14,025 bases of DNA, from NCBI GenBank assembly GCA_045806525.1, contig JBJMJD010000089.1, positions 1 through 14,025 on the forward strand. Reading direction: 5' to 3'. The notes beneath the pieces are model-generated. The model was not told where the DNA came from and did not search any database. It saw only the letters and a program-made list of their open reading frames with translations. Numbering within the stretch: the first letter of the stretch is position 1; each line of letters starts with the position of its first letter. This DNA comes from JAICYJ01 sp045806525. Its GTDB lineage: Bacteria; Actinomycetota; Thermoleophilia; Gaiellales; JAICJC01. The position numbers and the translations under genes were made by a program. Below are positions 6,625 to 13,871 of the stretch, one piece after another.

Positions 6625-7307
6625 TGCGGCGCTCGGCGGCGCTGGTGTTCCTCGTGCTGACGGCGGCAACCGCGCTTCGGCCGGCGGCTCCGGCGCGGGC
6701 CGACGGCGACCCCTGCAGCGATTACCTGCTGGTGGGGTCGCTGTGCGTGCCCAACAACCCACGGCCGTCGCAGCCGCAGGTCGACCGCACCCAGAAGACG
6801 ATCGACGCGGCCAAGCAGGGCGGATACGAGATCCGGGTGGCGGTGATCGGATCGCCCACGGATCTGGGATCGGTGCCGGTGTTCTTCGGGCGCCCGGCGC
6901 CGTACGCGAAGTTCCTGGACGCGGAGCTGCAGAGCGCCTGGAAGGGCAAGCTGCTGGTGGTGATGGCGGCGGGCTACGGCGTGCGCGATCACACGAAGCC
7001 GTATCCGGCAGGAGCGAAGGCGCTGCGGGGCCTGCCGCCGCCGGCGGACAGTACGCCGGATGCGTTGATGGCGGCGGCGACGGTGGCGGTGCGGAGGCTG
7101 GCCGCCTCGGAGGACGTGAAGGTGCCGGTGATCCCACTGGCGAAGACGACCGCACCGGCACCGACCACCGGTTCGGGATCGAGCTCCGGATCGACCAGCT
7201 TTGTGAAGTACGCGCTGCTGCTGGCAGCCGGGCTGGTGGTGTTGGGCGTGATCGTCGCGGCGATCCTGTTCTGGCCGGACGGCGAGGACGAGCCTGAGCC
7301 GGACTAA
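6624..7307 (+). CDS. Membrane-anchored extracytoplasmic protein with TPM-like domain
   Basis: The 227-residue protein has a signal peptide cleaved probably after ARA (residue 26). The mature start DGDPC...LC includes C31 and C41, a likely disulfide. The segment 53-120 contains TIDAAKQGGYEIRVAVIGSPTDLGSV, then YAKFLDAEL and KLLVVMAAGYGV. This order of helix, strand, helix, strand resembles TPM-domain proteins, where such domains face the outside. A Thr/Ser/Gly linker (174-192) precedes one helix (about 193-217) and an acidic tail, WPDGEDEPEPD. It is the last gene of the operon, coupled to the microprotein by TGATG. The hairpin at 7321-7368 follows. TPM domains occur in several unrelated systems, so a specific role in copper handling cannot be read from sequence. 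Confidence 0.7.
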   Translation: MRRSAALVFLVLTAATALRPAAPARADGDPCSDYLLVGSLCVPNNPRPSQPQVDRTQKTIDAAKQGGYEIRVAVIGSPTDLGSVPVFFGRPAPYAKFLDAELQSAWKGKLLVVMAAGYGVRDHTKPYPAGAKALRGLPPPADSTPDALMAAATVAVRRLAASEDVKVPVIPLAKTTAPAPTTGSGSSSGSTSFVKYALLLAAGLVVLGVIVAAILFWPDGEDEPEPD

Positions 7308-7320
7308 GGCCAGCACCCAC

Positions 7321-7368
7321 CCTCCGGCGGTGGCGTTCGCCGAAGCTCACGACCGCCACCGCCGAAGG
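7321..7368. terminator. Strong hairpin between convergent genes, probable bidirectional terminator
   Basis: Bases 7321-7335 pair with 7354-7368 over 15 positions with one mismatch, and the core GGCGGTGGCG/CGCCACCGCC is perfect. The loop is 18 bases. It lies 13 bases after the operon stop and 7 bases before the stop of the minus-strand gene. There is no T-run, which is common for terminators in high-GC genomes. Confidence 0.65.
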
Positions 7369-7375
7369 GCCAGGC

Positions 7376-8224
7376 TCAGGGCGTGCAGTTCGCCGTCTGC
7401 ACCGAATCGCTCTCGTAGAACCGCTTTCCACTGCCAGGATCGATGCCGCTCATCTCGACCTGGGTGCTGGCGCATACGAGCCCGGTCTGGGATCGTCTGA
7501 ACGCGAGCACGAGATCCATCCGCCCGTCGGCGTTCACGTCCTGAAGCTGCGAGCTGAGCGGCGCCGCCTCCGATCCCGACGGCCCCAGCCGGACGGATCC
7601 GGCGACGAGCCTGGTCGCGTTGTAGGTGGAGGTCGACAGGAACGCAGCTGTCGGCTTGCCATCGGACGAGAAGTCGACGATGTTGGGCAGCTGACCGGGC
7701 TTGAAGTCCATCGGTGCGAACAGGTGGCAGTTGCCCACCGCTTCGAACGCGTCGGTCGCGTCGAGATCGCCGTTGGGCTCCGTGTCCAGTCGCACGGACT
7801 CCGTCGCCGGCGTCAGCGGGTTGCGGAACGGGACGACGCCGCTGTGGCTATATGGATACCAGACGGCCGGATCGATGCTGCTGTTGCGGACCGGGTGGTA
7901 GTCGGCCTGGAACACGTCGGCACCGGCCATCGGCGTGTTGAACCAGTCGTCCTCCGTGGCCGGCGTGGTGGTTGGTGCGTGCTGCACCAGCAGGTCGACC
8001 GGACCCGCCCAGCCGGGTGTGCCAACCGGCCGCGTGGCTGGTGGCTGGGTATCCGTCTCACCCGACGCCCACGTGTACTTCAGCCCGTCGCTGCAGAGCT
8101 TGTTGGTGTTGATGGCCGTGCCGGAAAGGATGTGCCAGCGGGCGTCGCTCCGGGTCACGTGGTACACGAGCCCGGTCGCCACAGCCAGCATGGTGGCCAG
8201 CCCCAGGATGATCTTCGTGCGCAT
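7376..8224 (-). CDS. Secreted or membrane-anchored protein with FG-GAP-like calcium loop
   Basis: The 282-residue protein starts at an ATG (8224-8222) with GGGGGG a few bases upstream; an upstream in-frame extension lacks such a site. MRTKIILGLATMLAVATGLVY is a signal peptide or anchor. The mature part has four cysteines (C44, C166, C251, C280), consistent with disulfides outside the cell. Residues 229-237 read DVNADGRMD, the DxNxDGxxD calcium loop found in FG-GAP/VCBS-type repeats. The stretch VDFSSDGKPTAAFL (183-196) is a weaker related copy. The full protein is not a recognised enzyme, and an adhesion or structural role is possible. It is divergent from the cyclase-domain regulator, with 105 bases between the two starts. 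Confidence 0.7.
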   Translation of the reverse strand: MRTKIILGLATMLAVATGLVYHVTRSDARWHILSGTAINTNKLCSDGLKYTWASGETDTQPPATRPVGTPGWAGPVDLLVQHAPTTTPATEDDWFNTPMAGADVFQADYHPVRNSSIDPAVWYPYSHSGVVPFRNPLTPATESVRLDTEPNGDLDATDAFEAVGNCHLFAPMDFKPGQLPNIVDFSSDGKPTAAFLSTSTYNATRLVAGSVRLGPSGSEAAPLSSQLQDVNADGRMDLVLAFRRSQTGLVCASTQVEMSGIDPGSGKRFYESDSVQTANCTP

Positions 8225-8288
8225 GGTCCCCCCATCTACGGTTAGATCTGATCGCCTCGAATCTAGCAGTTGCCCAAGAACGGCTCTC

Positions 8289-8318
8289 GGCGGTTTGTGA
8301 TCGGGCCATGAAACCGCC
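8289..8318. promoter_or_regulatory. Inverted repeat GGCGGTTT-N14-AAACCGCC before the regulator gene
   Basis: The eight-base arms (8289-8296 and 8311-8318) are perfectly complementary and end 11 bases before the ATG at 8330. The site could be an operator for the divergent promoters or a hairpin in the leader of the regulator mRNA. A second, weaker pair, TAGAT (8243-8247) and ATCTA (8261-8265), lies on the other side of this intergenic region. Confidence 0.35.
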
Positions 8319-8329
8319 ATGCTCTCGCC

Positions 8330-10993
8330 ATGCGGCAGCGTCTTCCGACGGGCGCGGTGACGATGCTCTTCACCGACATCGAGGGGTCAACCAGGCTGCT
8401 GGATGAGCTCGGCGACGGCTATCCCGCGGCGCTGGGGGAGCACAGGCGGGTGCTGCGGGAGGCCTTTGCGCGACACGGCGGGGCGGAGGTGGACACGCAA
8501 GGCGACGCGTTCTTCATCGCGTTCGGCGACGCTACGGAGGCTGTCGCGGCGGCGATCGACGGGCAGCGGTCGCTGGCCCCGACCGGCATCCGTGTGCGGA
8601 TGGGCCTACACGTGGGCGCGCCCACGCTGACCGATGAGGGCTACGTCGGCATCGACGTTCACCGGGCAGCCCGCGTCGCCGCCGCCGCGCACGGGCGCCA
8701 GGTGGTGATCACGCGGCCGGTGCGGGAACGGTTGGACGACGCAGTCGAGTTGCGCGACCTGGGCGAGCACCGGCTGAAGGACATCGGCGAACCCGAGTGG
8801 CTGTTTCAGCCCGTGATCCCCGGCCTACCGGTCGAGTTCCCGCCGCTGAAGTCCCTCAGCACAACGAACCTGCCGATGCCGGCGCGGCCGCTGATCGGCC
8901 GCAGCTCGGAGCTGGCATCGGTCTGCGGCATGCTGACCGACGGCCGGGTGGTCACCATCACCGGCGCTGGCGGCACGGGCAAGACACGGCTCGCGGTCGA
9001 GGCCGCCCTCGAGATGCTGGACCAGTTCCCAAACGGCGTGTTCTTCGTGGGGCTGGCGCCGGTGTCTGCGACGACCATGGTCGTGCCCGCGATCGCAGAC
9101 GTGCTGGGCGTGCGCGAGTCGCCGGGGCAATCGCTGCTCGACTCGGTGATCGACCACCTCGGCGCGCGCCGTGCCCTGCTCTTGCTCGACAACTTCGAGC
9201 ACGTCAGCGAGCACGCCACCACCGTCGACCGGATCGTCTCGGGGACACGTGACGTGGCGATCCTGGTCACCAGCCGCGAGGCGCTGCGCATCAGCGCAGA
9301 GCACGAGTTGGCATTGGAGCCGTTGACCCAAGATGCGGCGGTCGAGCTGTTCGCCGACCGCGCGGGAGCGGACGCGAACGGGCTGACGGACGATGCGGCA
9401 GTCGCGGAGATCTGCCGCCGCCTGGACGGTCTCCCGCTCGCCATCGAGCTGGCCGCGGCACGGTCGAGACTGCTGTCGCCGCGAGCGCTGCTTCGCCGGA
9501 TGGAGCGGGTGCTGCCGCTGCTGACCGGCGGCGGCCCGGATCTGCCGGCACGCCAGCAGACGCTGCGGTCGACCATCGAGTGGAGCTACGGGCTGCTGGC
9601 GCAACGCGAGCAGCGGCTGTTCCGGGAGCTGTCGGTGTTTGCGGGCGGCGGCCGGCTGGAGGCAGCCGAGGCCGTGACCGGCGGCGACGTCGATCTCGTC
9701 AACTCGCTGCTGGACAAGAGCCTGCTTCGCACGCGGCAGGACGACGACGGCGAGCCGCGGGTGTGGATGCTGCAGACGGTGCGCGAGTACGCGCTGGAGC
9801 GGCTGGCCGAGCAGGGTGAGGAGCTCGAGACCTCGAGACGCCACGCTGATTGGGTGGCCGAACTGGCGTCCGACGCGGCACCGCACCTGCTGCGCGGGTC
9901 CCAGGCCGAGTGGCTGCAGCGGCTGGAGCGAGAGGACGACAACATTCGCCAGGCGGTGATCTGGTCGCTCGACAACGGGGAGCCGGCGATCGCCCTTCGG
10001 ATCGTGACCACGCTGGTCGACTTCTGGGATGCGCACGGCCGCTACCGGGAGGTGCGGGAATGGCTCGAGCGAGGGCTGGAAGCGCTAGCGGTCGGGGAGC
10101 TGAACCTCCGCAGCCGGGGCCTGCTCACGGCCGGGATGGCGGCGCTGCACGGAGGCGGAGATCTACCCTCGGCGAAGGTCGCGACGGCGGAGTCGATAGA
10201 ACTGTCCAGGCAGCTCAGCGACCCGGCACTGACTTCGCGGGGCCTGAGCCAGCTGGCCGGGATCGCGATGGTCGAGGGTCGGTTCGAGGAGACGATCGAG
10301 CTCGGAGAGCAGGCGGCCGAGCTGGCCCGCGGCATCGGCGACGACGCGCTGACGGCGTTTGCCCTCAACTGCATCGCGGTCGGTGCGTATGAGCTGGGCG
10401 AGACCGACCGGTCACAGCGGCTGTTCGAGGAGACGGTGCGTCTGCTGCGGGCGGCCGGTGATCGACGAAACCTTGCACTGCTGATCGGCAACCTGGGCAC
10501 GGTTGCGCTGCTGAACGGCGACTTCGCCGCAGCCGAGGAGGGATTCAGGTCCGCGCTCGACCTGTCCCGTGAGATGGGAGAACGGGGGCGGTTGCCGGCG
10601 GAGCACCTCGACGTCGGCATCGCCGCACTGCTGCGGGGGAGGCTGGAGGCTGCTGCCCGGCAGATCTCGATCGCGCTGGCAGACGCCAACGAGACCGGCG
10701 ATGCGGTGACGGTGATCTACGCCGTGAACGCCACGGCAGGGCTGTGCGCCGCGCGCGGAGACGATCGCAGCTGCGGCGTGCTGCACGGCGCGGCGGAAGC
10801 GGCGACAGCGGAGCGCGGCATCGAGTTCACGGCGTCCGACGCGCTTATCGCCCAGCATCTGCTCGAGCCGGCCGCGCAACGGGTCGGACCGGCGGCGTGG
10901 GACATGGCACGCGCGGAAGGGCGGTCGCTCGCCCTCGATTTGGCGCTCGATCGAGCGCTCGGTGCTGCGTCGGAGCGGCTCGTCGAGCGATGA
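8330..10993 (+). CDS. Large regulator: class III cyclase-like domain, NTPase and TPR-like helices
   Basis: The 887-residue protein starts at ATG 8330 without a clear ribosome site. Residues 8-155 form a class III nucleotide cyclase-like domain with both metal-binding aspartates, D16 in FTDIEGST and D59 in TQGDAFF. The position that usually holds the base-selecting lysine reads D55 (EVDTQGD), and the usual Asn of VNxAAR is H111 (VHRAAR, R115 kept), so cyclase activity is doubtful. Residues 187-400 are a STAND/LuxR-family-like NTPase with Walker A GAGGTGKT (212-219), Walker B LLLLDNFE (283-290, D287) and GLPLAIELAAARS (367-379). From about 500 to 860 there are helical, TPR-like repeats. Related mycobacterial proteins often end in a LuxR DNA-binding domain; none is visible here. 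A role in signal sensing is inferred. Confidence 0.85.
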   Translation: MRQRLPTGAVTMLFTDIEGSTRLLDELGDGYPAALGEHRRVLREAFARHGGAEVDTQGDAFFIAFGDATEAVAAAIDGQRSLAPTGIRVRMGLHVGAPTLTDEGYVGIDVHRAARVAAAAHGRQVVITRPVRERLDDAVELRDLGEHRLKDIGEPEWLFQPVIPGLPVEFPPLKSLSTTNLPMPARPLIGRSSELASVCGMLTDGRVVTITGAGGTGKTRLAVEAALEMLDQFPNGVFFVGLAPVSATTMVVPAIADVLGVRESPGQSLLDSVIDHLGARRALLLLDNFEHVSEHATTVDRIVSGTRDVAILVTSREALRISAEHELALEPLTQDAAVELFADRAGADANGLTDDAAVAEICRRLDGLPLAIELAAARSRLLSPRALLRRMERVLPLLTGGGPDLPARQQTLRSTIEWSYGLLAQREQRLFRELSVFAGGGRLEAAEAVTGGDVDLVNSLLDKSLLRTRQDDDGEPRVWMLQTVREYALERLAEQGEELETSRRHADWVAELASDAAPHLLRGSQAEWLQRLEREDDNIRQAVIWSLDNGEPAIALRIVTTLVDFWDAHGRYREVREWLERGLEALAVGELNLRSRGLLTAGMAALHGGGDLPSAKVATAESIELSRQLSDPALTSRGLSQLAGIAMVEGRFEETIELGEQAAELARGIGDDALTAFALNCIAVGAYELGETDRSQRLFEETVRLLRAAGDRRNLALLIGNLGTVALLNGDFAAAEEGFRSALDLSREMGERGRLPAEHLDVGIAALLRGRLEAAARQISIALADANETGDAVTVIYAVNATAGLCAARGDDRSCGVLHGAAEAATAERGIEFTASDALIAQHLLEPAAQRVGPAAWDMARAEGRSLALDLALDRALGAASERLVER

Positions 10994-11031
10994 CACTACA
11001 GTCGCGGCCGTGAGATCCCGATAGCTGCGGA

Positions 11032-11277
11032 ATGAGCAGCAACGGCACGGGAGGCGTCGCCTACCTGACCACCATCGCAGTTGAGGAAGACACTCCGCAG
11101 ATTCCGCTGTGGCGGGCGATCAGCGGCGGCGGAGACCTCTGGTTCGAGCGATACGGCCACGACGGCTGGCGCGAGGACGAGGCGCTGGGCGAGGCGGTGA
11201 CCGCGATGGGCACGCTGCGGCTGACCATGTCGGAGGCGCGCTGGATCGCCGCCGAGCAGTTCGGCGCGGCCTGGTAG
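11032..11277 (+). CDS. Small hypothetical protein, 81 residues
   Basis: The frame starts at ATG 11032, 38 bases after the stop of the regulator, and ends in TAG at 11275-11277. No strong ribosome site is visible. The peptide has no signal or membrane segment. Four tryptophans (W27, W37, W46, W71, plus the terminal W81) and an acidic middle (GWREDEALGEA) stand out. The composition looks protein-like rather than random and codon use matches the neighbours. I do not recognise a family. It could be co-transcribed with the regulator. Confidence 0.5.
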   Translation: MSSNGTGGVAYLTTIAVEEDTPQIPLWRAISGGGDLWFERYGHDGWREDEALGEAVTAMGTLRLTMSEARWIAAEQFGAAW

Positions 11278-11329
11278 CGGTCGCCCGTGCGCGTGCAGTG
11301 GTGCGCGCGTGGCATAGACTGATCAGCGA

Positions 11330-11403
11330 CGGGACGTGGCGCAGCCTGGTAGCGCACCTGCTTTGGGAGCAGGGGGTCGCGAGTTCAAATCTCGCCGTCC
11401 CGA
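11330..11403 (+). tRNA. tRNA-Pro, anticodon TGG
   Basis: The 74-base gene folds as a full cloverleaf. The seven-pair acceptor stem is CGGGACG (11330-11336) with CGTCCCG (11396-11402), and A11403 is the discriminator. The anticodon stem CCTGC/GCAGG carries the loop TTTGGGA, giving anticodon TGG. The variable loop has five bases (GGGTC), and the T arm is GCGAG-TTCAAAT-CTCGC. CCA is not encoded. A TAGACT box at 11315-11320 could be its -10 element. The 3' part of this gene is repeated at 13430-13474. Confidence 0.97.
11358..11403 (+). repeat. Left direct repeat (att-like) in the 3' part of tRNA-Pro
   Basis: These 46 bases, from the anticodon stem to the 3' end of the tRNA, recur at 13430-13474 with only one G missing. 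Integrases of islands and phages commonly use this part of tRNA genes as the attachment site, so the copy here would have restored the tRNA after integration. Confidence 0.75.
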
Positions 11404-11765
11404 TACCTAGAACCGGCTTGTATGAGGGCAATCGGACTGACCCCGTCACTGACTCACGGCTGGCGACCAAGACGCAGTCGTGCCAGCGCACTGGTGTGTC
11501 GGCCATCGACGCAGTCACCCGCTTCGAGGCGGCGGCGCGATCAGCGGCCACGCTCCGAAGAACCGCGCTGAGGGTCGAGGCGTGCCAGATGGGCACCGCC
11601 GTGGGCAGTGGGGATTGCCTCGGCGTTCAGTCGGTTTGCGACCTTGCGCAGGCTTGAGCCGCGCCGGTGCATCCGCCATCATTGATGCCAAGTGATGCGA
11701 GAACGACTCTCTGGGTCGTTCGTACAGTTGGAACGTTCCGCTGTCGATGACCGTCAGAACTGGTG
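11404..11765. other. Noncoding stretch with GAAC/GTTC inverted repeats
   Basis: No convincing gene is present between the tRNA and the first lipoprotein; the short open frames here lack ribosome sites and family features. At 11701-11721 a perfect hairpin GAACGAC-N7-GTCGTTC is followed at 11730-11739 by the perfect palindrome GGAACGTTCC. Both are built of GAAC and GTTC halves and end 26 bases before the lipoprotein ATG, which suggests an operator region. Confidence 0.4.
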
Positions 11766-12434
11766 ATGACTCGATTCGCATCCATTGCGTGCATCGGCCT
11801 CGTTGTCGCGCTGCTCGGAAGCGCCTGCGGCGACTCGGGGTTGGGCGCTGGTGGGGCTGGAAGCTGTGCGGCGATTCTTCACTGGCAGGGCCGCACCTAC
11901 ATGGGACTCAGCACCGCCATAAGCCCGCGCAAGACGGGAAGGCTCGGGTCTGGTCAGTTCCCGGCTTGTAACGACACTGGACGCACCGGTCACGCCCAGC
12001 AGGTTTCGGTGTATCGGCTGCAAGGAGTACCGCCGCGTCAAGCTGTGCTGACCGATACATTCGTCTTCGTCGCGGATTACACGCGGCTGCCGCGCAAGGT
12101 GCAGGCACTGGTTCATGCACCACGTTGCTCGAAGAGAACACGCGGCGCGGTCGTCGCTACCTGGGGCGGGGTAGACACGACCCACAAGGCCCAGTTCGAC
12201 GGCGACATTGGCAAGCCGCCGTATCGCCTGGCACTCTTCGTCCAACGAGGGCCGCGAGCTCTGCTTCGTGCCAACATCAACGCGAAGGTAACAGACGCCA
12301 CCGCTGGCCCTCCACTGACACCAATCGATGTAAAGCAGGTGCTGTGGACAGGCGGCACACTGGCGCTCGATCTCGCCTGCTCGCCAGACGGCAGTTACCG
12401 CGTCGTTCGGATAGGTCAACGCACCCCGGGCTGA
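11766..12434 (+). CDS. Lipoprotein of unknown function in the tRNA-flanked insertion
   Basis: The 222-residue protein starts at ATG 11766; a GTG directly before it at 11763 is also possible. Neither has a strong ribosome site. The signal peptide MTRFASIACIGLVVALLGSAC ends in a lipobox with C21 as the lipidated residue. The mature protein starts with a Gly/Ser linker, then SCAAILHWQGRTYMG (33-47), a stretch reminiscent of small actinobacterial lipoproteins grouped as DUF6281; that link is tentative. Further cysteines are C34, C68, C121 and C205. There is no membrane segment after the signal. It faces another lipoprotein gene and shares a terminator hairpin with it. A surface or defence role is possible but not shown. 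Confidence 0.7.
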   Translation: MTRFASIACIGLVVALLGSACGDSGLGAGGAGSCAAILHWQGRTYMGLSTAISPRKTGRLGSGQFPACNDTGRTGHAQQVSVYRLQGVPPRQAVLTDTFVFVADYTRLPRKVQALVHAPRCSKRTRGAVVATWGGVDTTHKAQFDGDIGKPPYRLALFVQRGPRALLRANINAKVTDATAGPPLTPIDVKQVLWTGGTLALDLACSPDGSYRVVRIGQRTPG

Positions 12435-12460
12435 CGCCCTGTCTAAGCGTGAGGTCGTGA

Positions 12461-12490
12461 GCTGACTCGACTCTGCGGAGTCGGGTTAGC
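12461..12490. terminator. 13-pair hairpin between convergent lipoprotein genes
   Basis: Bases 12461-12473 pair with 12478-12490 over 13 positions (two as G-T) around the loop TGCG. The 3' arm contains the TAA of the minus-strand gene (12488-12486). It is 26 bases past the plus-strand stop and probably ends transcription from both sides. Confidence 0.65.
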
Positions 12491-13358
12491 AGGTGTAGGT
12501 GAGCCGTGGAGGCTTGCTTCCGTTCGTCGCTAGCGGACAACCCAGCGTGAAGTCGCAGATGCTGAACCAGTGGGGGTCGATGGCGACCCCTTGGCCGCGA
12601 GCAAAGACAGGGCGACCACAGGACGTGTCCAGTTGGACGTAGCCGAGGTTGACCTGCGGTGTGGGCAGGACGTGGGCGAGGAAGGTGTCGAGTCGCTGCC
12701 GCAGCCGGGTGTGGTCGTGGGGCGAAACGATGATGACAGGCAGAGTGCGATAGGGACGCACGAACCCGAGGTAGCGAACCTCAAACCCTGCTCGTCGCGC
12801 CGCTTGGTGAACTGCCAAGGTGACGGCGGCTGGGCTTGAGAGCGTTTCCAACTTGCCGCCATAGTCAGTGCCGACGCCCCCGGACAGGCCGACGACCTTG
12901 CCATCTGGAAGCCGATCAGAGAATCCCTGGTACCTGAGCTTCGGTACGCGACGAGCGCCCTGGATGGCGGCGTAGCTTTCGCCCACCATCGCCGCCTGCC
13001 ACTCACCTTGGAACGCGACGATGCCCTCGTGCGCGGCCCGCCGGGGCGCGGCAATCACATAGGAGAAGCCACTGCCCCGCCCGCGCACATCCGAGGGCGG
13101 CGCAGCGATCCGAATCGTGCGGATCGCCGTCCAGCCGAAACCATGAAGAATCTCGCGCAATGCGCGGTGTTGACCCAGCGTCCCGCCGATGATCTTCACC
13201 TGCGACCACGGCACCGAAAGCGGCGCTCGCCCCGGAACCTGCGGATCGCCAACCGTCCCACCAATCGTGCCACCACCGGGGCCGATGCTCGACGCGGATG
13301 CGCCACCGCATCCGGCGGCGAGGCCCAACGCCACGATCAAGACGAGCAGACGAGTCAC
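12486..13358 (-). CDS. Second lipoprotein of unknown function in the insertion
   Basis: The 290-residue protein starts with GTG (13358-13356). The signal peptide MTRLLVLIVALGLAAGC has a clear lipobox with C17 lipidated. A low-complexity Gly/Ser/Pro linker runs to about residue 48. The folded part contains alternating strands and helices, including SQVKIIGGTLGQHRALREIL (52-71), GFEVRYLGFVRPYRTLPVIIVSPHDH (191-216) and a cysteine-rich end with C247, C268, C274 and C290, the last residue. Even cysteine number in the mature end suggests two disulfides outside the cell. No catalytic motif is recognised. The gene is convergent with the other lipoprotein and begins about 70 bases from the right tRNA repeat. 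Confidence 0.72.
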   Translation of the reverse strand: MTRLLVLIVALGLAAGCGGASASSIGPGGGTIGGTVGDPQVPGRAPLSVPWSQVKIIGGTLGQHRALREILHGFGWTAIRTIRIAAPPSDVRGRGSGFSYVIAAPRRAAHEGIVAFQGEWQAAMVGESYAAIQGARRVPKLRYQGFSDRLPDGKVVGLSGGVGTDYGGKLETLSSPAAVTLAVHQAARRAGFEVRYLGFVRPYRTLPVIIVSPHDHTRLRQRLDTFLAHVLPTPQVNLGYVQLDTSCGRPVFARGQGVAIDPHWFSICDFTLGCPLATNGSKPPRLTYTC

Positions 13359-13691
13359 ACCGATTGGACTCTAGTGACCCAGCGACGGTTCCCAGGGCGC
13401 GACCGAAGCATCCCCGGCTACGGACAACGCTGCTTTGGGAGCAGGGGTCGCGAGTTCAAATCTCGCCGTCCCGACTCAGAGAAACGGCTCAACCGTGAGG
13501 GCCTAAGGCAGTTGAGGCGAACCGGCTGCGGGCGCTGGTCAGGCCGCCGTGGTAGGGAATGGTAGGACCGACATCGGCGCGGAGCGAGTGTCGCACACTG
13601 CCACCAATCCGAGCTTCCCTCATCGACGCAGACCTCAAGGTGCCACTGGGGCGAGGATGACGGGGGCGTAGAGCGGGGCTACGGTGCAGGC
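13359..13691. other. Noncoding stretch around the right end of the insertion
   Basis: Apart from the tRNA-Pro 3' copy (13430-13474), no gene is supported here. A small perfect hairpin AGTGT-CGC-ACACT lies at 13587-13599. Nothing else stands out. Confidence 0.4.
13430..13474 (+). repeat. Right direct repeat: 3' fragment of tRNA-Pro
   Basis: These 45 bases match 11358-11403 except for one missing G in the variable loop. Upstream of 13430 nothing resembles the 5' half of a tRNA, so this is a fragment and not a second gene. It would be the original chromosomal 3' end displaced by integration. Confidence 0.8.
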
Positions 13692-13838
13692 ATGGTGTTC
13701 TTGCTGCGGATGTTGCTCGTCATGCTCGCCGTCCCGCTGTTCGTAATCGTCGACTGGGCGGCGTACCGCTACCTCGGCTCGACTGCGGGCGGTGTCGTAA
13801 ATACAATACTGTCTTTGCGATGGGGCAATTGCCGCTAA
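13692..13838 (+). CDS. 48-residue hypothetical membrane peptide
   Basis: An ATG at 13692 opens 48 codons to TAA at 13836-13838. The peptide MVFLLRMLLVMLAVPLFVIVDW is one hydrophobic helix, followed by AAYRYLGSTAGG and a short basic end. The ribosome site is weak (GTGCAGG). The last third is unusually AT-rich and overlaps a likely promoter for the downstream fabF, so the end may not be under coding selection. It is outside the tRNA-flanked block. No family is recognised and it may not be a gene. Confidence 0.35.
   Translation: MVFLLRMLLVMLAVPLFVIVDWAAYRYLGSTAGGVVNTILSLRWGNCR
13779..13807 (+). promoter_or_regulatory. Sigma-70-type promoter candidate for fabF
   Basis: TCGACT (13779-13784, four of six matches to TTGACA) and TACAAT (13802-13807, five of six to TATAAT) are separated by exactly 17 bases. 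Transcription would start near 13814 and give an untranslated leader of about 160 bases before fabF. The AT-rich setting in an otherwise GC-rich window supports it. Confidence 0.5.
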
Positions 13839-13871
13839 GGTTTTCCCCGCTTGCCTTGCTTGACAAGGAGT

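Larger units (their letters stand above)
11358..13474. mobile_element. Small tRNA-Pro-associated insertion, probable island remnant
   Basis: The block is bounded by the tRNA-Pro 3' part and its second copy. It holds two convergent lipoprotein genes and about 700 bases of noncoding DNA. By eye its base composition is less GC-rich than the flanks. No integrase, excisionase or replication gene is visible. It may be the remnant of a larger element that lost its integrase by deletion, or a small element moved by an integrase encoded elsewhere. The integration event is inferred from the duplication; the repeats themselves are seen directly. Confidence 0.6.

Noticed and set aside
11120..11596. Minus-strand open frame crossing the tRNA (encodes RFELATPCSQSRCATRLRHVP)
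   Set aside because: This peptide is the antisense translation of the tRNA-Pro gene, a familiar false gene call.
11480..11695. Plus-strand 71-codon frame in the insertion
   Set aside because: No ribosome site, random-looking composition and no domain. I searched it for an integrase remnant and saw none.
13430..13474. Second tRNA-Pro gene
   Set aside because: Only the 3' part is present, a variable-loop base is missing, and no D arm or 5' acceptor strand precedes it.
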